Below are positions 1 through 9,210 of a stretch of DNA of 64,000 nt, in pieces (position 1 is the first letter of the stretch; each line of letters begins with the position of its first letter). This stretch comes from Heterodera schachtii (lineage: Eukaryota > Nematoda > Chromadorea > Rhabditida > Heteroderidae): the NCBI GenBank assembly GCA_023374025.1, contig SIJG01000072.1, forward strand, positions 151,694 through 215,693, written 5' to 3'. Both the position numbers and the translations under genes were made by a program. The notes beneath the pieces were generated by a model. That model did not search any database and was not told the DNA's origin. It worked only from the letters and a program-made list of their open reading frames with translations.

Positions 1-1682
1 CTCCTTCTTCTTCACCAATTTTGCGCTGGGGGAGATTTGTGTGTCGTGTACAACCACCACAACCGCCGCAGGGCAGCAGCGGCGCAAAAGTGACGCTAAT
101 TAAATGCCCTGCGCCACGTCACCGGAGGGAAGGAGGCGATCGATCACCCCCCATTCTCCCCATCCCCACAGCCTAAACAGAGACTGATCACTGATCAGCG
201 GAGGAGGGAGGCTGAGTGAGTAGAGTGATCACTCTCTCTCTTTCTGCTGATTAGCCCCAGTGGGACAGGGCAGCAGTTCGGCGGGGTGGAAAGTGTTGTG
301 TCGTCGCTAGAGGGGACGGACTTCTGCCGCCACCACCGCTAATTGTCGTCCGTCTATCCGCTTGCCGCCGGCATCTTCGTCCGTTCCTTATGCCACCTCC
401 CACCCCCCCCAACGATGAATGAATGGGAATATGTCGTTGTCTCCTCCCAAAGTCCGTCCTGTCTTAGGAGAAAAAGTGGGAGGCGGGGGGACCACTGGTC
501 TGCTGAGGGAGGGGGGATTCTTCCATTTCATATGAGTGGCAAAGAAGTAAACGCTAAAACAGACAGCATGATTTTATCCATTCTGCGTCTCTGCCCTTGG
601 ATATTTTCAAATCGCCCGAAGCGATTGATAGATGCGATTTGTGTTGGGTGGGGCAGCAGAGATATGCTATTGGATGAGATGAATGCAGCGGGCTTATAAG
701 CAAGTTTAGAGGGAGAAAGAGTCCCCCCCCCCTTCCAACAGAAGGGATGAAGCCGGGAAAAAGCCCGTTTCCATCGTTGGAGCAGCAGCAGCCATCTGCT
801 GCAGTTTCTTACTCTTCTGTGGCAAAGCTAATAAAGAGATTAATAGTGGACAAAATTTTAAATAATTGAAAATCTTTCGAAAATGCAAATTTGATTTTAA
901 AGGAAATAAGGGAAAAAATTTGGATTCTAACGACACCCAAAATTTTATCAAATGCAATAAAAATGTTTAAGCAGTGAAAAAATTTCTTGTTATTAATTTT
1001 CTCGAAAAAAAGGTGGCAGGGGTCAATATTAATTTTGTGAAAGGGGGGGGGGGTAAAGGGAGGAGGGGGAGGGGGAGGGGGGGGGGGTCGGCGTTTTTTT
1101 TTTTTTTTTTTTTGCTTTTCACACCTTTTTGTGATGCGCTTTTTCAAAAAAAAAAAAACGGGGAACTTAGTGGGAGGGATTCGGCGGTGCGATAGACGCC
1201 ACTGGGGGGAATTTTTGAAAATTTGAGGCAACCATAAATTTTTTTTTATGGATCTTGAATTTTTTTTTTTTTTCTTCAACCGATCATAATACATACATAA
1301 GAGAATTTCACATTTTTAATGAAAATTAAAAAATAATATTTTTTAATGTCTTCTCACAAAATTCTATGTCCCATTCAACTCTATTAAAAGTAATACATAT
1401 TAAAAAATGTAAATAAATAAAATTAAAAAAATATATATATATGATTTATTATGATTAATAGAATTGGAATTTTGTTTTACGTGAAATTTTTTATTTACTT
1501 ATGACAAAATTATTATTTTAATTAATTTGACCAATCAGTAGAGATAAATTGTTGATTTAATGAATAAAATAAGTATGTCAATAATTCACTTGAAGAATTA
1601 ATAAGCAATTTTAGAGATAATTAAATTATTATTTTATATTTATATCAGAATTCATTTAATTACAAATTTAATCGCAAGAAAA
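1..1682. other. GC-rich start and low-complexity stretch without a supported gene
   Basis: The first ~800 bases are much more GC-rich than the rest of the window. They contain CAG/CTC-type simple repeats and an open frame at 343-699 (+) with no recognisable domain or splice context. This part could be an untranslated or regulatory region of a gene to the left. From about 840 to 1682 the DNA becomes very AT-rich, with long G, T and A runs (1050-1160) and nothing that reads as a gene. Confidence 0.4.
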
Positions 1683-1691
1683 TTGTCAAAA

Positions 1692-2396
1692 ATGAAATTA
1701 TGCCTATTTTTATCCGTTTTAATTGCATTTTTAATTGTGCTAATTGAAATTGGAGCAGAAAAGAAAAAAACAGAACAAAAAACATTTGAAGAAATATTTG
1801 GAGAAAAATGGGAAGAAAAAAAAGAAAAACAAAATCAATTGAAAGAAATTGAAGAGGAAAAACGAGAAATTGTTGAGAAATTCTACAGAATTAAAGAGAA
1901 AATTCAGCAAAAAGGGAAAAAATATTCAGCAAAAGAATGGAATAAAATTGAGCAGAAAATAGTGAAAAAATTAGGAACAAATCGAACAAAAATTTATAAA
2001 TGGATTAGAGAATTAGGACTTTATCAAAGAGCAAATAAAAGCCACAAATCAAAAACGGATGAACAAAAAATTGAAATTGTTCAAAAATTTAATGCACTGA
2101 AAAATGAATATAAGCAAAAAGGGAAAATATATTCACAAAAAGAATGGCAACAAAATTATGCTGAAATTTATAAGAAAATTGGAATTAGCAAAAAAGTAAT
2201 TGGAAAATGGAAGAAACAATTTGGAATGAGTGAAAAAATAACGGAGAAAGAAAAAATAACGGAGAAAATGAAAATATATTGGCAAATGAAAGCAGAAAAT
2301 CCAAAAATGAGTGATAAAGAAATTGTGAAAATGATGAATAATATCTCATTCGCGAACATCAAAAATTGGAAAAGAAAATTTGGAGACCAAAAATAA
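1692..2396 (+). CDS. Secreted lysine-rich protein with three HTH-like repeats
   Basis: Single-exon frame of about 235 residues. I prefer the second ATG, giving MKLCLFLSVLIAFLIVLIEI at the N-terminus: a short charged start and a ~17-residue hydrophobic core typical of a signal peptide, with likely cleavage after IGA. An ATG three codons upstream (1683) is also possible. The mature protein is extremely rich in Lys, Glu and Gln. Three repeats of about 45-60 residues end in similar helix-turn-helix-like segments: TNRTKIYKWIRELG, ISKKVIGKWKKQFG and ISFANIKNWKRKFG. The first two are preceded by YSAKEW / YSQKEW. Such segments resemble DNA-binding HTH units of the homeodomain-like or transposase type. 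A signal peptide together with HTH repeats suggests a secreted protein that could act on nucleic acid in another compartment; this is inference. I do not recognise a named family. Base composition matches the AT-rich surroundings and no intron is needed. Confidence 0.75.
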   Translation: MKLCLFLSVLIAFLIVLIEIGAEKKKTEQKTFEEIFGEKWEEKKEKQNQLKEIEEEKREIVEKFYRIKEKIQQKGKKYSAKEWNKIEQKIVKKLGTNRTKIYKWIRELGLYQRANKSHKSKTDEQKIEIVQKFNALKNEYKQKGKIYSQKEWQQNYAEIYKKIGISKKVIGKWKKQFGMSEKITEKEKITEKMKIYWQMKAENPKMSDKEIVKMMNNISFANIKNWKRKFGDQK

Positions 2397-3060
2397 TTGG
2401 AGATTCATTCATTAATTTGATGGTCTTTATTAAAGATTAATGATTATTTATTTGCTAGCCTATCTCTTGCTTAGGAAGGGAGGAAAAGATTTAAATTTCA
2501 AATGCTCGAATTAAGTTTTCTTCAATTGTCAAAAACAAACATTTCCGATTGCATAAAAAATTCAAAAAAAAGAAAAATAAATTTTTTTTTTTTTTTTTTG
2601 ATCAAACCTACGGAAAATGGCGACTGTTTAAACTTTGGGAAAGATGGGAAAACGATTGATGGTCGTCGGTGACGACGGTATGGGCAAAAATTTTTGAAAA
2701 TGTTTCCAAAAATCAACAAATTTTCTTCGTGATCAGCGAACGAAAATTTCAAAAAATGTTTTCAAGACTTTTGAAAACAAAACTTTTTTTTTTCGAAAAT
2801 GTTCGAATTTGTGTTCAGAATTGGCCAAAAAGATAGGCAGGGTCCGTATTCATTTGTCAGTGCCCCAAAACACCCATAGAAACGTGTTTTTGGAACTTAT
2901 GTTTCAAAAAATATATTCGGGATTCGTAAAACACAAGGCTGTCCCTGAAATTAGGCTTAAATTAATGAATTTGAGGACGGACGAACGTATGAAGTCGCAA
3001 AAATAGGAAATCCCTGCAGTTTGTTGACACGACCACGCGAAATTTGGATTTTTTCCATTT
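2397..3060. other. Intergenic, AT-rich, with a decayed foldback-like segment
   Basis: No gene seen. Around 2700-2960 there are phrases such as 'gatcagcgaacgaaaatttc' and 'ttcgaatttgtgttcag' that recur in the foldback elements at 25, 31-32 and 45 kb. An old member of that repeat family is therefore likely here. Confidence 0.35.
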
Positions 3061-3068
3061 GTCATGTA

Positions 3069-3770
3069 TAGGGAAGCAACTTTTAGTGAAAAAAACTTTT
3101 TTTTTGCTCAATTGATTTGAAGAAAGGAGCTCAAAAAACGCATTTCTGCATTAAAAATTTTCGATTCTGATTTCATTATCGGTCACTAGAAATCACTATT
3201 TTGGCGACTTCGTCACTAAAATAGTTAAAAATCACTATTTTGGCGACTTCGTCACTAAAATAGTTAAAAATCACTATTTTGGCGACTTCGTCACTATTTT
3301 TTCACTATTTCGACATTTTTTGGAAAATTCCTTAACAAAAATGCAATAAAAACAAAAAAAATACACCCCTAAGAATCGACCTAAATTTTTTTTAAAAAAA
3401 TACACCCCTAAGAATCGACTTAAAAATTTTTCAAAAAATACCAGTTAGAATTGGAAAATTTTCATAAAAATTTTTCCCCCAAATTTTTTTTCTTGACAAA
3501 ATTTTTGTTTAAAAATTTCAATATTTGCTAAAAAAAAATGTAAGAAAGGAATGTACCTCATTTGTAACTGCAATCAGTGAATAAAATTTTTTTTGCTCAA
3601 TTTTTGGCTGAAAATTATGTCACTATTCGTCACTATTTCGGACTTTTTGTCACTATTTCTTCACTATTTTGGGATTTTTACTCACTATTTTAGTTAACTA
3701 TTTTGGGATTTTTACTCACTATTTTAGTTAACTATTTTGGGATTTTTCGTCACTAAAAGTTGCTTCCCTA
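3069..3770. mobile_element. Non-autonomous hAT element (MITE-like) with 8-bp TSD
   Basis: The 702-bp element has perfect ~21-bp terminal inverted repeats starting TAGGGAAGCAACTTTTAGTG. It is flanked on both sides by the identical 8-mer GTCATGTA (3061-3068 and 3771-3778). An 8-bp target duplication with TIRs beginning T/CAGGG is the hallmark of the hAT superfamily. The interior has no open frame. It consists of repeated 'tcactattttggcgacttcg' and 'tcactattttgggattttt' blocks, including two tandem ~39-bp units at 3185-3265. Confidence 0.93.
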
Positions 3771-4073
3771 GTCATGTATTTATTTTTAAAAATGAGATTC
3801 GGACAAAATTGATAACATCGATTTTTGGTGTGATATTCAACGGGATTCGCTTGACGGAAACAGTAAAACGGAGTCGGCCACGCCACCGCCACTGCACACG
3901 CAACCGTGGTTCTGTGAGGCGGCATAAATGTGTGTGAAACGTTTAGGACCATCATTAATAAAGGGTCATTAGTTAAATTTTTGATCAAAAGATGGAAAGT
4001 GAATTAATTCAAATGTTAGAAATTGTAATCCCTCCCAATTGGTGAGCTTTCGTGTCCAACACATAATTATCAC

Positions 4074-4633
4074 TAGGGATGGGATTTTTAGTGATAAAAA
4101 ATCCCAAAATAATTAACTAAATAGTGACCAAAAAATGCCAAAACAGTGGCAAAAATAGTGGCGAAAAAGTTCCAAATTTAGGGGTGTAATTTTTTAAATA
4201 GCTATTTTTTAATTTGAAAATAATTTAAAATTAAGGAAAACGATTTATTCACTGATTGCAGTTACAAAATATTTTCTTAGCAAATATTGAACAAGAAAAA
4301 AAAATTTGGGCGAAGAATTTTTGTGAAATTTTTCCAATTCTTAGGGGTGTATTTTTGAAAATTTTTAGGTGGATTCTTAGGGGTGTATTTTTCGTTTTTA
4401 TTGCAATTTTGGGTAAGTTTTCCAAAAATGCCAAAATAGTGGCAAAAAATTATTTTAGTTGCCAACTTCCGAAATAGTTTTTTTTAGTGGCGAAGCTCCA
4501 AAATAGTGATTCCTAGTGATGAATAGTGGCACTAAAAATGAAAAATTTTCGAAAAAGAATGTGTTTTTCGTGCAGTTCTAGTCGAGTTAAAGCCGCAGAA
4601 AAAATAGTTAATAAACTAAGAATCCCATCCCTA
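4074..4633. mobile_element. Second non-autonomous hAT element with 8-bp TSD
   Basis: The 560-bp element begins TAGGGATGGGATTTTTAGTG and ends with the imperfect inverted copy CTAAGAATCCCATCCCTA. The exact 8-bp duplication ATTATCAC lies at 4066-4073 and 4634-4641. The interior shares 'actaaaatagtg', 'aggggtgtatttt' and 'ttttccaaaaatgcc' vocabulary with the element at 3069-3770, so the two are related subfamilies. It has no coding capacity. Confidence 0.9.
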
Positions 4634-4684
4634 ATTATCACCTAATGAATGTGATAGCCGGTTTGAAAATATATATAAAAGATA

Positions 4685-5900
4685 CTAATGATTAGGGGTG
4701 TCAAAAATATGTACAAAAAGTGGTAAAAATATGTACATAAATATGTAAAAAAATCCCGAAATATGTAAGAAATATGTATAAAAACCTAAAATATGTAAAT
4801 AAAATTTTTTTAAACAGTTATTTTTTGAAAAAAATCTTGGTAAAAAGTAAAATAGGCACAAAATGCCATAAAATGACCTAAATAGGTTTAATTTAGAATC
4901 ACATGTTACATTTTAAAAATTAATTTTTCCTATTTTTAGGGGTACATTTTCAAAAAAAAAAAGTTTTTTTATTTTCTCACAAGAAATTTCTATAAATTTT
5001 CAAAAATTCACAGAATAAGTATGAAAAAAATGAAAAATTTGCCGAAATTTTGGATTTTTTTTTGAGGATTTCCAAAAAATTTTTGTAAAAAATCCTTATA
5101 ATATGTAAAAAATGAAAAATGTTAGAAAAAAGTCCAAAATATGTGCGAAATATGCTGTTTTCTTTTTCGGGAATTCAACTCAATTTATAAAATAAAGATT
5201 GGTTTAATATAATGAATCTGTTTTTATCTGGTTTAGATAAAATATTTAAAATTATATATATAATCTTTTAATAATTTTTTGGTTTACAAATATATTACTA
5301 AATCATTTTTTGTTTAAATCTTTTTTAATAATTTTTTCCCGCTTTTTAATTTTATTTTTATATATGTTTACCACATACCTAAGTACCGACAAATCTTTTA
5401 AAAAATGATTAATTTTTCAAAGATTCGACTCCTCCAAAAATGAGACAATAAATCTTTAAACATGGCAAATCACAGCAGCTCTTGTATAAAGTCGATTGGA
5501 CATAAAGAACTGAAAAAGAGCCATTTTCCCATTAGCCAAACTCAAATTTCAGTGTTTATCCACTGGGGATGGAAAGAGATAAGGCGGACAGTATTTTTTA
5601 GTCATCTTTTTAAAATCAATCATTTCTGCTGCTGTAAAAGTCCAAAAAAACCCGAACAATTAATTACCTAAATGTGTTCAAAGGAAAAAAGCAACAAATA
5701 AATATGTGGGGCAATATCCGATCACTTCCCATTCATAACGATCGATCAGAATTCTTATTTCCCAATAATTCTTTCACTTTTTCTTCCGCTGTCCGCTGGG
5801 CCCAGGATTCATTTCAAGAGGACCTTTTGCGTTCTTTTGGCCCGCCTTTGGCGGAGACAATGGCCTAAATTAAATGCAATTAAAATTGATTATTATAGCA
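4685..5900. other. AT-rich intergenic with an 'atatgta'-rich repeat
   Basis: About 4690-5160 is built of 'aatatgtacaaaaa'-type words starting at TAGGGGTGTC. This is the same repeat family seen at 24.33-24.9, 28.2-28.7/29.64-29.79 and 33.18-33.42 kb, and is probably one end of a decayed hAT element. No second terminus was found. From 5160 to 5900 I see no gene; the short open frames at 5462-5868 have no domain. Confidence 0.4.
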
Positions 5901-5914
5901 AAAGCTGTTTCAAC

Positions 5915-7248
5915 TCACCCAAATTCATATAGCTGAAATTTGACATTGTTCAAATTGTCCGTCTTTTTGTCCTCCCATTGAATCGTCGTCCCAATTTGGC
6001 AACGCTTCAACACCAAATCGATATATTTACCATCATCATCATCTTCTTCTTCATCCATATTTGCATCATCCTTTTCTTCTTTCTCCAATGTTAGCATTTC
6101 GTTGGTCCGTTCGTTCGTCAATTCAAATGGCTCAATTGGCGTTGATTCAAAATATTCAATTCGAATTACGTAGCTGGCAGAAGAATTGGCACGAAGAAAT
6201 GCCTATAAAATGGGAAACGAAAAGCAAATGCCAATTAACCCAAAACATTTTACGAAAAAGTGGCCACCATACATTTTTGAAATTGTTGACAAATTTATTG
6301 GTCCCTGACGTAGAAGCACTGCAACTCAATTGCTTCGGCTTTCCATCTTTTGTCGGAATTTGCAACCATTTGGATAATGCTTGGCCAGCAGTTGCATTTG
6401 GCCCATCATCAGCAATTGAATTGGGCAACAAATAATCGGAATGGATTGAAATAATGTCGAGATTGGTGAGAACTGTCGGCGAAGCGTGGAGACGCAAATT
6501 GTCCAAATAATAGCCATTGGAAAGCGACAAATGGCGGACGTTTGATGCAAAAATTGGCCAAATTTCACGGGTAAAATCATTCCAAATTGGCTGGACTTCC
6601 TTGGCATTATTGGGGTAAACCACATGCAAATCCAAATCGGTGCCTTTGTTAAAAATTTGTTGGTTGGCACGGAGAAATGTGATGACGGAATGGTCAATGT
6701 AACTGAAAAAGGAATGTTTTAATGCCAAATAGTGCTTGATTTCGAATTACTCAATCCAAAGGTCCTTAAAGCGAATTTTGTTGGGCATCGTACAGTTGGG
6801 CACCGGAAGTCGCACACTTTTGCCACTCTTCTCAACATATAATTTTGCTTTTGTTCCCCCCATATTGCTAATTGCAATGTCATTCCAAATTGGCAATTCG
6901 CTTTTGCCATCGAAATGCGTGTCCACTAAAATATCAAAACGCAGCGAAAGAAGTGCCATTTTGAGGCCGAGTTGGGGACGATCAAAATGAGGGAACATGT
7001 CCATCCAAATGTCGTTGCAAATCCATCGGAAATGCCTGAAAATTAATTAGGTAAATTAGATTTTGTAGTCTGAAAAATTTAATTCCTTACCGTCTGTTCT
7101 TTCTCATGCCAACGCGAACACTTCGTCGCTCTCCATCTTCTGTTTCAAATGAACCCAACTGTTTCTTCTGATGATTTGTATCAGTTGCAGAAATGAGGCG
7201 ATGGTCGGCGGAGGAATGCTTTTTCTTTTTTTCAGCGGGCGATGCCAT
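5915..7248 (-). CDS. F-box-like nematode family protein (complete, 4 exons)
   Basis: Four exons on the minus strand: 7248-7091, 7035-6751, 6702-6273 and 6202-5915. They are joined by introns of 48-70 bp with GT..AG ends and consistent phases; the second junction makes LWI-D-YIDHSVI. The protein is about 386 residues. Exon 1 encodes a basic N-terminus (PAEKKKKHSS). Exon 2 carries an F-box-like segment, WICNDIWMDMFPHFDRPQLG followed by KMALLSLRFDILVD, matching the F-box pattern of a W/D start, an L-rich helix and a terminal 'RF..LV' helix. The remainder (FASNVRHLSLSNGYYLDNL, NATAGQALSKW) is the substrate-side region of a family I recognise only as a recurring expansion in plant-parasitic nematodes. 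An acidic patch (DEEEDDDDG) lies near the C-terminus. F-box proteins recruit substrates to SCF ubiquitin ligases; that role is inferred. A partner paralogue lies head-to-head at 8.0-8.9 kb. Confidence 0.75.
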
Positions 7249-7651
7249 TTTAAAAATAATTTAGCCTAAAATAAATACTATTTTTTAAAAATTGACACAA
7301 AAACTAAGCGTGGACTTGTATTTCATCCTCATTTATATATCCATATGAACTCAAATTCAGAGTTATGAATTCAAAACACACTAAAAAAGTTAAAAATTTT
7401 TCCCGGGCATTTCGCATGTGAGAGTAAAAAAAGATAAGAAAATTAATCAAAATCTTAAAATTATAGGTTCAAAACTTGAAGAAATATCTTGAAATTTAAC
7501 CCCAAATTTGGGTAATTTGTTTACATATTAATATGGAACTGTCGCGTGATTTTCTTGCAAACGAAAAATCATCTAAAATTTTCGGATGTGAATTTTCTTT
7601 TTTGTAAAGTGAAGGCAATTGGTCGATTTTTAATATATTTATAGCGGAACC

Positions 7652-7879
7652 CGTCAGTTGGGCCCTCACGTTTGGGCCCCCATCCGACTTTTTCGCAATT
7701 TTCATGTATAACTTTTTTGGTAATTGTCTAAGCGCAAAGCAATAGCTTAGAAAAAGCTTCTAAATACATTAAGCTTTCGAATGATACCAACAATGTTGAA
7801 TTTGGATGCCAGAGAAAAAAGTTATAGAATGTTATATTGAAAAAAATGCTGGGGCCCAAACGTGAGGGCCCAACTGACG
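7652..7879. mobile_element. MITE with perfect 29-bp terminal inverted repeats
   Basis: The block CGTCAGTTGGGCCCTCACGT...GGGCCCC at 7652-7680 recurs as an exact reverse complement at 7851-7879. The ends bound a 228-bp element in the intergenic region between the two divergent F-box-like genes. I could not identify a clean target duplication. The interior includes 'ataacttttttggtaattgtc', a phrase type shared with the foldback elements at 30.9 and 38.1 kb. Confidence 0.85.
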
Positions 7880-8017
7880 TAGACCGATTTTAGTGAGAGT
7901 GAGAGCAAAGATTTAGAGAATTTTATTTTTCTGTTTTCAATTTTGTAATTTTTTCCCTATTTTCAATTTCTTTTTATGTGACTATAAAAATTTTTAGTTT
8001 CCGATTTGCATCTCATT

Positions 8018-8858
8018 ATGAAAAATATTTCCAACTGCTATTATTCTGCTCTTAATTGGCGTCCTTCGGAATACGGTAAATTGTGCTAATTGCCACAAAA
8101 ATGAACCGACGGTAAAGAATTTAAAAAATATAATTCATTTACTTAACTGTTTTCCAACAATTTAAGTTGGATTTGCAACGACATTTGGATGGAAATTTTC
8201 CCGCATTTTGACCGTCCTCAACTCGGTCTCAAATTGGCACTTCTTTCACCTCATTTCAATGCGTTGGTGGACAAACATTTCGACGGCAAATCAGAATTGA
8301 CACTTTCGAGAACAATCGCAATTCGCAAGGACATTTGGATGCCGAAACTATTTGTTCTGTTCGGTTACGATTCTGTGCCATTTCCAATGCCCGATCGTTC
8401 GCTGCCCAACAAAATTCGCTTTGCCAAACTTTGGATTGAGTAATTCAAAACCAAACATTATTTGGCATTAAATTCATTCCTTTTCCAGTTACATTGACCA
8501 TTCCGTCATCGCATTTCTTCGTGCCAATCAGCAAATTTTTGGCAAAGGCATCAATTTGCGTTTAATTGTGTCGTCACATAACAACAATTACAACAATGTC
8601 CAGCGAATTTTGAATGTTTATGTCCATGCAATTTTGCCCATTTTTGCGCCAAACATTCGTCATTTGATCCTTGCCGATGGTGTTAATTTGGACAAATTGC
8701 TTCACCTCACTTCGCCGAAAATGCTCTTCGATCTCAACATTAATTCAATCAATTCTGGTCGTCTGTTCCCAAATGCCATTGATTACGGCACTCTGTTGCT
8801 TAATGAGATTGGTGAATTAGATAAGCCATATTCATATTATGTTGGCCAAGCATTGTAC
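8018..8858 (+). pseudogene. F-box-like paralogue truncated by a retrotransposon
   Basis: The exons at 8167-8439 and 8489-8858 align residue by residue with the complete gene at 5915-7248. Shared stretches are WICNDIWMEIFPHFDRPQLG, NKIRFAKLWI and YIDHSVIAFLRANQQIFGKG, with the same intron position and phase. A possible first exon starts at 8018 (MKNISNCYYS). Homology stops inside the conserved VGQAL motif (the intact gene reads TAGQALSKW), exactly where the LTR begins at 8859. I did not find the missing C-terminal third on the far side of the element. The gene is therefore broken by the insertion, possibly with a further deletion. Up to the breakpoint the frame is open, so the insertion looks younger than the duplication. 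Confidence 0.8.
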
Positions 8859-8919
8859 TGTAGTGATATTTGGACTTTGACCATTCGATATTATTTTAAT
8901 TTATTTGTTTTGGCATTTT

Positions 8920-9210
8920 GGCCACAAATACACACTGCTCGACGGACTTCTTTATTTATGTGAAGAAAATGGCAAATTGCGACTTTTCGTCCCATCCGAA
9001 TTTCGTGAAAATTTGGTAAAGCAACGACACGAAGGAAAATGCGCAGGGCACATGAGTGCCAAGAAAATCTATCTTCAATTGGCAGAACAGTATTTCTGGC
9101 CAAATATGCTGAATGACTGCATTAAAATTCATCAACACTGCCGGATTTGTGCTCATACAAAGGAGGCGAGAGCAAATGAACCTCCACTAAAGGTCGTCAA
9201 ACGTCAGAAC
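8920..9210 (+). pseudogene. Integrase N-terminal HHCC zinc domain (frame-separated)
   Basis: This short coding segment has the integrase zinc-binding signature: H in RHEGKCAGH, then YFWPNM, then CRIC. That is the H..H...YxWP..M...C..C order of Ty3-type integrases. It begins abruptly after the LTR fragment with no start codon. It is in a different frame from the catalytic domain that follows; the switch lies around 9200-9212, just before the first catalytic motif. The domain cannot be produced as one protein with the downstream part without frameshifting or a sequence correction. Confidence 0.8.

Noticed and set aside
343..699. 118-codon open frame in the GC-rich start
   Set aside because: No domain, signal peptide or splice context; composition is driven by simple repeats. 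Could be untranslated sequence of a neighbouring gene.
809..1294. Open frames across poly-G/poly-T tracts
   Set aside because: Residues are homopolymer-derived (runs of Pro, Phe, Lys), so these are chance frames.
3185..3300. Repeated 'tcactattttggcgacttcg' units as a possible CRISPR-like array
   Set aside because: Units are contiguous with no unique spacers and lie inside a hAT element of a eukaryotic genome.
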